This document shows positions 36,111-43,930 of a stretch of DNA of 64,000 nucleotides, piece by piece. Made by a program: the position numbers and the translations under genes. The notes beneath the pieces were generated by a model. It saw nothing but the letters and a program-made list of their open reading frames with translations. It was not told the DNA's origin and searched no databases. Position 1 is the first letter of the stretch, and each line of letters begins with the position of its first letter. The stretch is from NCBI GenBank assembly GCA_016432265.1, contig CP066681.1, forward strand, positions 1,080,342-1,144,341, given 5' to 3'. The stretch is from Micavibrio aeruginosavorus (GTDB lineage: Bacteria; Pseudomonadota; Alphaproteobacteria; Micavibrionales; Micavibrionaceae).

Positions 36111-36289
36111 GAAATTTTCGAATCAAACGGGCAAAGCCCAAAAAATCAAAACACATGGCCGGTGCTGTCATGATTGCAGTGCAGAAGGCCTTGCGATTTG
36201 AAACCCCTATGGTCGTCCGTGCTCATAACGGGCGCATTGTTGAGATATCCCCCAAGACTCTAAAACAGCGCCTGAACCGCGTCCCTTAG
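36107..36289 (+). CDS. Small protein coupled to the zeta-like kinase, candidate antitoxin or partner
   Basis: 60 residues, starting at an ATG that overlaps the kinase stop (ATGA). Very basic N-terminus (RNFRIKRAKPKKSKHMAGA), then a helix AVMIAVQKALRFETP and a short strand pair VVRAHNGRIVEISP. Small proteins of this size with a pattern V-x-x-x-G-R/K-I-V commonly follow zeta-like kinases of the COG4185 type. By position it could be the antitoxin or a companion, but the epsilon antitoxin of the classical pair is unrelated in sequence, so this is inference. Confidence 0.65.
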   Translation: MRNFRIKRAKPKKSKHMAGAVMIAVQKALRFETPMVVRAHNGRIVEISPKTLKQRLNRVP

Positions 36290-36307
36290 ACGTATCTGCG
36301 ATTTTTC

Positions 36308-36357
36308 AAATCCGCCGCATGCTGATAAGTCGGGAGTTGTTTGAGGAGACGAAATAG
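36308..36357 (+). repeat. 50-bp direct repeat, right copy of the ivd 3' end
   Basis: Encodes [16 protein letters not shown] plus a TAG stop in the ivd frame, though it is not joined to any gene now. It differs from 35466-35515 at four places (ATT/ATA, GGT/AGT, AAG/AAA, TAA/TAG): three are silent and one is Gly to Ser. The mainly silent differences suggest it was once the end of a functioning ivd gene from a related genome. Confidence 0.88.
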
Positions 36358-36792
36358 TCAGATCAACGATCGCTCGATCAATCGCCCGAGTCCGTTCAGT
36401 TTCTTCTGTTCCGCGTAGCGCAGGGCGGCCGGGCATACCATGTCATGGGGTAGCTTGCGGCGCACATGGTCAGTGCTGTAGCCGTCTGATATCAGCAAAC
36501 GCTGTGCAATGTTGTCGGCGAATTTTATCGCGATCCGGTCTTGCCGCGCGGCGATAAGGGCTTTCGGGAATGAAAAGGGCACCAGCAGCATCAGCAGGGC
36601 CAGCAGGGTGTCTTCGCTAAAGAAGGCCGATGCCTTCGCCGCAAAGAGCATGTTGTCCTTTTCCGCTTTCCAGCTGGTGGCTCCGTATTCCCGAGTCAGC
36701 ACATCCGAAACCAGAGGAGCTGCCGAGTCGATGAAATCGCGGCACAAATTGGCATAAGCGCGGCGGCGGAAGGGGGATGGCGTCCCGTCCAT
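36358..36792 (-). CDS. Protein of unknown function
   Basis: 144 residues. The start has AGGGAGA upstream. The sequence is a mostly helical protein (AYANLCRDFIDSAAPLV; LLALLMLLVPFSFPKALI; NGLGRLIERSL) with one hydrophobic stretch that could be a membrane helix or a buried core. It ends immediately beside the right repeat copy of ivd, the stops abutting. No family recognised. Confidence 0.6.
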   Translation of the reverse strand: MDGTPSPFRRRAYANLCRDFIDSAAPLVSDVLTREYGATSWKAEKDNMLFAAKASAFFSEDTLLALLMLLVPFSFPKALIAARQDRIAIKFADNIAQRLLISDGYSTDHVRRKLPHDMVCPAALRYAEQKKLNGLGRLIERSLI

Positions 36793-36882
36793 TCGTGATC
36801 TCCCTGTAAGATCGCATGATTATCGATATTAACCAGATTGGTTGCATAATCTGGCATCGGGCGTCAATTGTGAATTGTGATT

Positions 36883-37146
36883 TTATTGCTGCGGGATGCG
36901 GATGGGGCGGCCGCTGACGTATGATCCACCGCCGTTGCCGCCGCCTAAACCGCTGGAAATATCAAAATGGGGGCCGCCGTCAAGCGAGCCGTAAATCAGG
37001 TTCTCGGTTGTGTTTTTGATTTTGCCGAATTCGCTGTTCCGGGCGGCGTAGTCATCGGTCATGCTCAGCATGAACGGAACGATGATGAAGAACAAGGTTC
37101 CCAGGGAAAACAGTTCCTTGGCCAGCAATTTGAACAAACCACCCAT
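36883..37146 (-). CDS. Small membrane protein with Gly-rich tail
   Basis: 87 residues, with a strong ribosome site (AAGGAGA). Residues about 8-28 form a membrane helix (ELFSLGTLFFIIVPFMLS). The tail is rich in Gly, Asn and Ser (SSGLGGGNGGGSYVSG) and looks disordered. It may be anchored with the tail outside the cytoplasm. No function can be given. It is separate from its minus-strand neighbour at 36358. Confidence 0.6.
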   Translation of the reverse strand: MGGLFKLLAKELFSLGTLFFIIVPFMLSMTDDYAARNSEFGKIKNTTENLIYGSLDGGPHFDISSGLGGGNGGGSYVSGRPIRIPQQ

Positions 37147-37362
37147 ATGGTATCTCCTTTTATCTTCCCTGATTATGCCGCAGAGCCGTTAATGCCCTTT
37201 TAACGGTCGGTCGAAATTGCCTAAAATTTTAAGGACTTAGCGCTGGAATGGCAGGGTTTGGCACTGCACCAATTCTGCAGTCCCTGTCTGGAAAAACCCT
37301 TTAGAATCCATTAGGTTGGTAACATTCTTTCAACAGGGATTCGGGATACAGGAATAGACAGA

Positions 37363-40300
37363 ATGTCGTCATCAGCTGCGCTGCGTCATGTTTCGCTCAA
37401 AGATAAATTTGAACTGGATGACGGGATTGCCTACATGTCAGGTTTGCAGGCTTTAACGCGCTTGCCGATCGTGCAACGTCGGCGCGATATCGCCGCAGGC
37501 CTCAACACAGCCGGGTTTATTTCAGGTTATCGCGGATCGCCGCTCGGCGGGTATGATCTGGCGCTGGAGCGCGCCAGGAAATACCTTGACCAGTTGAACA
37601 TCAAATTCATTCCTGGCGTGAATGAGGATCTGGCGGCGACAGCCGTCTGGGGTACGCAGCAAGTCGGCTTTTATCAAAATCATAACGTTGATGGCGTTTT
37701 CGGCATCTGGTATGGCAAGGCGCCTGGTGTTGACCGTTCCGGCGACGTGATCCGCCACGCGAACGCCAACGGCACAGCGCCTTTGGGCGGCGTGCTGGCG
37801 ATTTTCGGAGACGACCACGCCTGCAAATCGTCGACTCTCCCCTGCCAGAGCGATCATGCGTTATACGCGATGCAGGTGCCGCAGCTTTATCCGGCCAGCA
37901 TTCAGGAGTTTGTCGAGTACGGGCTGCTTGGTATCGCCATGTCCCGTTATTCCGGCTGTTGGAGCGCGTTGAAGGTCACGTCGGAAACGGTGGAGACGTC
38001 TGGCACGGTCGATTTGTCGCGCGAAAACCGCTCGATTGTTCTGCCTGGTGACGATGAATTCACCATGCCGCCCGGCGGATTGCATGTTCGCATGAACGAT
38101 ACGCCGCGCGAAATTGACTACCGTCTGCAGAATTTTAAACTGTTCGCCTGCCATGCGTTTGCACGAAAGAATAATATTGACCGCGTGGTATGGGATTCTC
38201 CCAAGCCGCGTTTTGGCATTATCACCTCCGGTAAATCATACGGCGATGTGCGTCAGGCCTTGATCGAACTCGGTATCACCGAGCAGGTAGCCAGGGATAT
38301 CGGCCTGCGCCTTTATAAAGTCGGCATGACATGGCCGCTTGAGCCCAAAGGCGTGCAGGCCTTCGTTGAAGGACTGGAAGAAATCCTGATCGTCGAGGAG
38401 AAACGTGAATTTATCGAATATCAGCTCAAGCAGCAGATATTCAACTGGGATGAAAAGCGCCGTCCGGTGGTGGTGGGTAAATACGACGAAAACCGCAACC
38501 GCCTTTTGCCCCTGCATAACGACCAGTCGGTGGGATTGGTGGCCCGGATCATCGCACAGCGTATCAGCCGCTTCTATAAAAGCCCGCAAGTCGACCGGGC
38601 GCTGACGTTCTATGCCGAGTACGAAAAAAAGATGGAGGGGTATGTCCCCGTGTCTCTTCGCCGCCCGTGGTATTGCTCGGGTTGCCCGCATAACACATCC
38701 ACCAAAGTGCCGGAAGGCAGTTTCGCGATGGTAGGGATCGGTTGTCATTACATGGTGCAGTGGATGGATCGTAATTCATCGCTATGCACGCAAATGGGCG
38801 GGGAAGGCGTGCCGTGGATCGGGGCTGCGCCGTTCACCGGCACTAAACATATCTTTGCAAACCTTGGTGATGGCACCTATTTCCATTCCGGCACGCTCGC
38901 CATTCGCGCGGCGGTGGCCGCCAGGGTCAATATTACCTACAAAATCCTCTATAACGATGCGGTCGCCATGACCGGCGGTCAGCATGTCGATGGCGACATG
39001 CCGGTTTACCGTGTGGCGCAGCAGGTGATGGCCGAAGGTATTGCGAAATGCTGGATCGTCACTGAAAATCCTGAGAATTACGCTGACCGCAAGGGTATCC
39101 CGGCGGAAGTGCCCGTGCTGCATCGCCGCTGGATGGACAAGATTCAATTGGAGGCGCGCGACACACCGGGCACAACGGTTATTATTTATGACCAGACATG
39201 CGCCGCTGAAAAACGCCGCCGCCGCAAGCGCGGGCAATATCCCGATCCGGCCCGGCGCGTAATGATCAATTCTGCCGTGTGCGAAGGGTGCGGTGATTGC
39301 TCGGTGCAATCGAACTGTGTCTCTGTCCAGCCCTTGGAAACGGAATATGGCCGCAAGCGCCAGATTAACCAGTCGGCTTGCAACAAGGATTTTTCCTGCC
39401 TGAAAGGATTTTGCCCGTCATTCGTGACGATTGAGGGCGGATCCCTGAAAAAGACCAGGGGCAGTGATGCCGCCGCTGTATTTGCGACGATCCCGTCGCC
39501 GTCAGTGCCGGCGCTGAACGCCGCATGGAATGTCATGGTGACGGGTATCGGTGGCACGGGTGTTTTGACCGTGGGGGCGCTGATGGGCATGGCCGCGCAC
39601 CTGGAGGGCAAACGTTGCGCGATTCTCGATTCAACAGGATTGGCGCAGAAGGGCGGGGAAGTTCTATCTCATGTGCGATTGGCTCCGACACAAGATGAAT
39701 TGCGTACCGGCCATATCATTACCGGCGGCACTGATTTGCTATTGGCTTGCGATATCGTTTCCGGTGTGGGGAAGGCGGCTTATGAGACGCTGAACCCCGA
39801 GCGCACTCATGCCATCGTCAATGCGGAAAATACGCCTGTCTCGGCTTTTGTTCTCGATAATAAAATGGACTTCCACGATGCGGATATCCGCAAGGAACTG
39901 GAACGGGCGGTTAAAGATTTCTTTTATGTTGACGCCACCACGGTGACCGGAACCCTGCTGGGCGATGAAATGGGCACCAACGTCTTTATGATGGGCTATG
40001 CATGGCAGCGTGGCCTCGTACCTTTGTCAGAGAGCGCTTTGATGAAGGCCATCGAACTGAACGGCGTGTCCATAGAGGAAAATGTAAAGGCCTTCAATTA
40101 TGGGCGTCTGGCTGCTCATGATCCTGAGAAACTGTGTTCCCTGGTTAAGGAAGTTGCGGGTGGCGTTCTGGAAGAGCCCGCAGCGCGCAATCTTGATGAA
40201 GTCGTTGCCCGGCGCATCAAATACCTGACCGACTATCAGGATGCCGCGTATGCCGACCGCTATCGCCTGACGGTGGATAAATTCCGCTCGGTGGATATGG

Positions 40301-40836
40301 AAATGGCTGAAGCGGTGGCGAAAAATTACCACAAGCTGCTGGCCTATAAAGATGAATACGAGGTCGCGCGCCTTTATACCAATGGCGATTTTATCCGGCA
40401 GTTGAAGGCGCAGTTCGAAGGCGATTACAAGCTGAAATTCAATCTCGCGCCGCCGATCATGGAAGTGACTGATCCGGCTACGGGGCGTCCGAAGAAGAGA
40501 GAATTCGGCCCGTGGATGATGACAGGGTTCCGGATTCTGGCGAAACTCAAATTCTTGCGCGGCACGCCGCTGGATATTTTCGGTTATCATCGTGACCGCA
40601 AGGAAGAGCGCGCCCTCATCAAGGATTATGAGGAAACGGTCGAACTGGTTCTTTCCAGATTTGAGAGCGGCAACCGCGATATTTGCCTGGAGTTGCTGAA
40701 TCTGCCCGACATGATCCGCGGCTACGGCCCGGTCAAGGAAGGCAACATCAAAAAGGCCAGGGGGTGGAAGCAGGCTTTGCTGGTGCGGTTGAATGGTGCC
40801 GCCCATGCGGACAAACCCGCCAAGGCGGCGGCCTGA
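37363..40836 (+). CDS. Indolepyruvate ferredoxin oxidoreductase family protein, fused alpha-beta-gamma form
   Basis: 1157 residues, the usual size of the single-chain proteobacterial form. It oxidatively decarboxylates aryl or branched 2-oxo acids to the acyl-CoA with ferredoxin. Segments in order: pyrimidine-binding region GYRGSPLGGYDLALERARKYL-like at about 50; YCSGCPHNTSTKVPEG (about 437) and GDGTYFHSG for TPP; 4Fe-4S cysteines CEGCGDC (from about 640) with later CNKDFSCLKGFCPS; and the gamma domain VTGIGGTGVLTVGALMG (about 724-740) with AQKGGEVLSHVRL. The C-terminus is the DUF6537-like extension. It works with leucine and valine breakdown nearby. A 216-base leader without a gene precedes it. 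Confidence 0.93.
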   Translation: MSSSAALRHVSLKDKFELDDGIAYMSGLQALTRLPIVQRRRDIAAGLNTAGFISGYRGSPLGGYDLALERARKYLDQLNIKFIPGVNEDLAATAVWGTQQVGFYQNHNVDGVFGIWYGKAPGVDRSGDVIRHANANGTAPLGGVLAIFGDDHACKSSTLPCQSDHALYAMQVPQLYPASIQEFVEYGLLGIAMSRYSGCWSALKVTSETVETSGTVDLSRENRSIVLPGDDEFTMPPGGLHVRMNDTPREIDYRLQNFKLFACHAFARKNNIDRVVWDSPKPRFGIITSGKSYGDVRQALIELGITEQVARDIGLRLYKVGMTWPLEPKGVQAFVEGLEEILIVEEKREFIEYQLKQQIFNWDEKRRPVVVGKYDENRNRLLPLHNDQSVGLVARIIAQRISRFYKSPQVDRALTFYAEYEKKMEGYVPVSLRRPWYCSGCPHNTSTKVPEGSFAMVGIGCHYMVQWMDRNSSLCTQMGGEGVPWIGAAPFTGTKHIFANLGDGTYFHSGTLAIRAAVAARVNITYKILYNDAVAMTGGQHVDGDMPVYRVAQQVMAEGIAKCWIVTENPENYADRKGIPAEVPVLHRRWMDKIQLEARDTPGTTVIIYDQTCAAEKRRRRKRGQYPDPARRVMINSAVCEGCGDCSVQSNCVSVQPLETEYGRKRQINQSACNKDFSCLKGFCPSFVTIEGGSLKKTRGSDAAAVFATIPSPSVPALNAAWNVMVTGIGGTGVLTVGALMGMAAHLEGKRCAILDSTGLAQKGGEVLSHVRLAPTQDELRTGHIITGGTDLLLACDIVSGVGKAAYETLNPERTHAIVNAENTPVSAFVLDNKMDFHDADIRKELERAVKDFFYVDATTVTGTLLGDEMGTNVFMMGYAWQRGLVPLSESALMKAIELNGVSIEENVKAFNYGRLAAHDPEKLCSLVKEVAGGVLEEPAARNLDEVVARRIKYLTDYQDAAYADRYRLTVDKFRSVDMEMAEAVAKNYHKLLAYKDEYEVARLYTNGDFIRQLKAQFEGDYKLKFNLAPPIMEVTDPATGRPKKREFGPWMMTGFRILAKLKFLRGTPLDIFGYHRDRKEERALIKDYEETVELVLSRFESGNRDICLELLNLPDMIRGYGPVKEGNIKKARGWKQALLVRLNGAAHADKPAKAAA

Positions 40837-40864
40837 TTGTTAATGATTGTATCCTGAGGGTTAA

Positions 40865-41566
40865 ATGACAAAGCCGGATTCGCCCGACATAAAAAAGCCC
40901 CATAGAACGGTTCTGGACGAGCAGTTTGAACATGGAAAGAGCGGTTTCTTCAGCCATATACGCGCTTATTTTCTAGCCGGGGTGCTGGTGACGGCTCCGA
41001 TAGGAATTACGCTTTATCTGACTTGGTCGTTCCTGAGCTTTATCGATACGCGTGTGCGTTCTATTTTGCCAGCGCGCTACTATGAACAATATTCCGACCT
41101 GGCCTTGCCCGGGGTCGGGATTGTCGTAGCCCTGTTGTTTTTTATCCTGATGGGCTGGTTTGCCAAGAATTTTCTGGGTCGTCTGTTTATCGATATGTCT
41201 GAATATATTGTGCACCGGATGCCGATTATCCGTTCGATCTACTCAGCGGTAAAACAGGTTTTTGAAACTGTCATGACCACGCAATCGCAGGCCTTCCGCG
41301 AAGTGGTGATGTTTGAATTCCCGCGTAAAGGCATATGGGCGATGGGTTTTGTCACGGGTGCGACGAAAGGGGAAGTCCAGCGTTTGACTGAGGATGAGGT
41401 CGTGAATGTTTTTTTCCCCACTACGCCGAACCCGACCTCGGGCTTCCTTCTTTTTATTCCGCGCAATGATTTAGTGTTCATGGATATGAAAGTGGAAGAG
41501 GCTTTAAAGATGATCGTATCGGGTGGTATTGTGACGCCGCCCGACAGGGACGGGTTCGCAGACTGA
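40865..41566 (+). CDS. DUF502 family membrane protein
   Basis: 233 residues with two membrane helices (AGVLVTAPIGITLYLTW; PGVGIVVALLFFILMGWF) followed by the DUF502 conserved cytosolic part (RMPIIRSIYSAVKQVFETV; AFREVVMFEFPRKGIWAMGF; TGATKGEV). Members are common in proteobacteria and plants (COV-like). The molecular role is unknown. It starts 28 bases after the IOR gene and a strong terminator follows, so the two are probably one transcript. Confidence 0.9.
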   Translation: MTKPDSPDIKKPHRTVLDEQFEHGKSGFFSHIRAYFLAGVLVTAPIGITLYLTWSFLSFIDTRVRSILPARYYEQYSDLALPGVGIVVALLFFILMGWFAKNFLGRLFIDMSEYIVHRMPIIRSIYSAVKQVFETVMTTQSQAFREVVMFEFPRKGIWAMGFVTGATKGEVQRLTEDEVVNVFFPTTPNPTSGFLLFIPRNDLVFMDMKVEEALKMIVSGGIVTPPDRDGFAD

Positions 41567-41586
41567 TCTTCACGTTTGCTCCCTGA

Positions 41587-41619
41587 ATGGAAAAGGCCGG
41601 GTTATCCGGCCTTTTCCAT
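41587..41619. terminator. Bidirectional rho-independent terminator
   Basis: ATGGAAAAGGCCGG (41587-41600), loop GTTAT, CCGGCCTTTTCCAT (41606-41619): a perfect 14-bp stem whose outer part gives A-runs and T-runs on both strands. It lies between the DUF502 gene (plus) and the Ala-rich gene at 41641 (minus) and serves both. Confidence 0.92.
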
Positions 41620-41640
41620 GAATCTTGCTCATGATTGTAG

Positions 41641-42990
41641 TTAGATGACTGGCGAAGTGCCTGCAGGCCGGAAGCCCGGCGCGGTATAGACCGGCAGGAT
41701 CACATCGTCCGACTTGTTCAGCAGGCCTTCAGCGGCCATGGCCTTGAGAATGGTCGCCGCCTTTTTCGAACCGACGCCGGCGCTCTGGAATTCACTGACC
41801 AGGCTGCGCGGGTGTACGATACCCTCGCTGTCCGGCAATGTGGCCTGATTTTCGAGGTAGAAGGCACGGGCCTTGAGGTAGGTCGCCGCTGATACATCGC
41901 CCTCGGCCAAAATGGGCAACAATTCCGGTTTTACGCCTTCTTCAACGACATCGGTCAGGACGGGGATGCCATCGTCCACCACAGCAGCTTTATCAGGCGC
42001 GGTGTCTACGGCTACAGGTTCTACGACTGCCTCTACGACCGCGGCAACAGGTGTATCGGCGTCAGCGGCGGCGGCAACTTCAGGCGCGGCTGCCTGCGTA
42101 GTGGCTTCAACAACGGCCTCGGTTTCGGCTGCTGCGGGTTCAATACCTGCTTCCGCCAGCAGGGCGGCAGCCTGATCAGCCGGTATTTCCTGCACTTCAA
42201 CGCCATCGGCCAGTTCGCGCAGCGTCGGTTCAACGATTGCTGATACAGCGGCGGCTGGCGCTTCTTCAGCAGCCGGAGTTTCTTCAGCCGGGGCGGCGGT
42301 CGTCAGGCGTCCCGCTTTCAGGGTTTCCCATTCGGTTTTGGCAGCGGCCAGAACGGCTTCCGGAATGTCGGTGGGAGCGTTGATGATTTTCAGGCCCACG
42401 TCTTCAGCCGCCAGCAAGAGCAGCGCCTGATCTTTTTGCGTGCCGAAGACGTTGACGCCTTCGTTGCGGATCGTGTCGCTGGTCATGGCCAGCAGCGCGC
42501 GGCTATAGGCTTGCGCGGCGGTGATATTGTCCTGCCCCGAGACGACATGGCGCCCATCCTGCGTGACGCCGGCTTCCATTTCATCGTTCGATGCCGGATC
42601 GGCCAAGCGCAAGGCGCTGATCGCTGTGGCAGGTTCGACAATCTTGAAGCTTTTGATTTTTTCGAAGGCGTCGTCGTCGACATTATCCTGTCCCCAAGCC
42701 CCGGCAACTTCAAGGCGCAAGTCTTCAAGGGTGAAGATGTAGGATTCGTCGCCGAACTGCGGTTCGGCGCGGGCGCCCTCATCGAAGTCCGGCAATGTCG
42801 CAGAGCTGATAACAGGCGAGTCCGGATGCAGTCGGCCTCCGGCCATCTTGTTCAGGATATCAAAGGCGCTTTCCTCAGGGGTATGGGCCCCACGCTTTAC
42901 AGGTTCGCCGGTGGCAAAACCCGCAGTGCCTTTTTCCACTTGCGCGGTGCTGTCGATATCTTGATCACGATCGAGGACAATGGCGTTCAT
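41641..42990 (-). CDS. Large Ala/Glu/Pro-rich protein with LPD7-like domain and winged-helix-like end
   Basis: 449 residues, start supported by GAGGGGA. Residues about 165-215 (AAQAYSRALLAMT, NVFGTQKDQALLLLAAEDVGLKI) resemble the small alpha/beta domain seen in LPD7-type polyvalent proteins, and a similar segment occurs in the next gene. Residues about 220-345 are low-complexity Ala, Glu, Pro and Val and are probably disordered. The last about 80 residues (ATYLKARAFYLENQA; RSLVSEFQSAGVGSKKAATI; LKAMAAEGLLN) look like the winged helix of FtsK gamma. These matches are by eye. No signal peptide. A function in DNA-linked biology is only a guess. Confidence 0.7.
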   Translation of the reverse strand: MNAIVLDRDQDIDSTAQVEKGTAGFATGEPVKRGAHTPEESAFDILNKMAGGRLHPDSPVISSATLPDFDEGARAEPQFGDESYIFTLEDLRLEVAGAWGQDNVDDDAFEKIKSFKIVEPATAISALRLADPASNDEMEAGVTQDGRHVVSGQDNITAAQAYSRALLAMTSDTIRNEGVNVFGTQKDQALLLLAAEDVGLKIINAPTDIPEAVLAAAKTEWETLKAGRLTTAAPAEETPAAEEAPAAAVSAIVEPTLRELADGVEVQEIPADQAAALLAEAGIEPAAAETEAVVEATTQAAAPEVAAAADADTPVAAVVEAVVEPVAVDTAPDKAAVVDDGIPVLTDVVEEGVKPELLPILAEGDVSAATYLKARAFYLENQATLPDSEGIVHPRSLVSEFQSAGVGSKKAATILKAMAAEGLLNKSDDVILPVYTAPGFRPAGTSPVI

Positions 42991-43017
42991 GTTTTTATTC
43001 CCCTCTGCTTATTAGAT

Positions 43018-43809
43018 TTAGCCTGGCATATACTGGAACGGGCTGAGTGTCGGTTCACGACGCTCGGGTTTTGGTTGCGTTGCCTTGGCATCCGGTTTAG
43101 CGGTTTCGGCGGGTTGCCCCAGATATTTTTCCACCTTGCTGTCGCTCAATCCGGCAGCTTGTTCGAAAACGTGGAATTTCTCGGCCAGCACACCGATTTT
43201 ATCTTCGGCGATCTCGGGGATGCTCTCATCCGTGACGTCCAAATCGAAATGCTTGGCGGCCCAGAACAGCATCGCGCGGTCTTCATCGTTGCCGCTTAGG
43301 GTGAGGGTTTTCATCGCCGGATTGGCGGCGGCGGCGGCGGCCAGTTTATAGGCGAGTGCCGGCGTCATCGGGCCTGCGGCCTCATCGGCCAGTACGGAGT
43401 CTTTGGTGATTTCAACGGATACGCCCTCGCACAAGGCATAAAGCGTGTCGTTATAGGTTTGCGGCAAAGGTCTTGCGTTATCGAGTTTGAAAGACTCAAG
43501 CTGGGCTTTGTATTCCGTCGGGATGGCGCGAATGCCATAGATCATCGCCAGCAATTCCATGAAGCGCGTATTGTCGAAGTCTTCAGCCAGTTTCGATTTG
43601 GGCGCGACTGTGGCGGCGTCTTCACCGTTTTTGATGCGTTCCAGATGATCGACCACATCCATATCCGGGCCGGTCAGGTGGCCTTTTTTAACCGGGGCAG
43701 CGTGAGCCGATACAAACCCGGCCATACCGGCGGGAACCCCTGCCGATGCCGGTTTTGGCTGTTCTTGTGATGTCGGTACTTCGGTTGCGAAGCCAGCGGA
43801 TGCAGTCAT
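43018..43809 (-). CDS. Protein related to the downstream Ala-rich protein, function unknown
   Basis: 263 residues, start with GAAGGTGTG upstream. The N-terminal about 55 residues are Pro/Ala-rich. Residues about 155-200 (TPALAYKLAAAAAANPAMKT then LTLSGNDEDRAMLFWAAKHF) share the plan of the small domain in the protein encoded at 41641: an A-x-A-Y-x-x-A helix, a strand with G-x-x-x-D and an AA-x-x-x-L helix. The C-terminus is Pro/Lys-rich. Both genes are adjacent and presumably co-transcribed, with 27 bases between them. No family assigned. Confidence 0.7.
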   Translation of the reverse strand: MTASAGFATEVPTSQEQPKPASAGVPAGMAGFVSAHAAPVKKGHLTGPDMDVVDHLERIKNGEDAATVAPKSKLAEDFDNTRFMELLAMIYGIRAIPTEYKAQLESFKLDNARPLPQTYNDTLYALCEGVSVEITKDSVLADEAAGPMTPALAYKLAAAAAANPAMKTLTLSGNDEDRAMLFWAAKHFDLDVTDESIPEIAEDKIGVLAEKFHVFEQAAGLSDSKVEKYLGQPAETAKPDAKATQPKPERREPTLSPFQYMPG

Positions 43810-43930
43810 AATTCACACCTTCTATAAATGCGCCCGATTTTTAATTTGTCGTAATATTATACTTCCCGAAGCTTAATTACAACTTTATTTTTACCCATAA
43901 TTATCAGGGTTTTGGAGCCTTTTCGGATAT

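Larger units (their letters stand above)
35516..36307 (+). mobile_element. Small insertion carrying a zeta-toxin-like module, bounded by direct repeats
   Basis: About 790 bases between two copies of the ivd 3' end hold a zeta-like kinase and a 60-residue partner, and nothing else. The layout recalls an integrative element that re-creates the end of its target gene. No integrase or transposase is present, so the mechanism is unknown; recombination with a relative carrying the module beside its ivd gene would give the same picture. Confidence 0.6.

Noticed and set aside
37245-37280. TTGGCAC-like sigma-54 element before the IOR gene
   Set aside because: The GC of the -12 box is not at the required distance from the GG of the -24 box.
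42000-42300. Possible tandem repeat or CRISPR-like array in the Ala-rich gene
   Set aside because: The periodicity is from Ala/Val/Glu codons in a disordered protein segment; no conserved repeat and spacer lengths.
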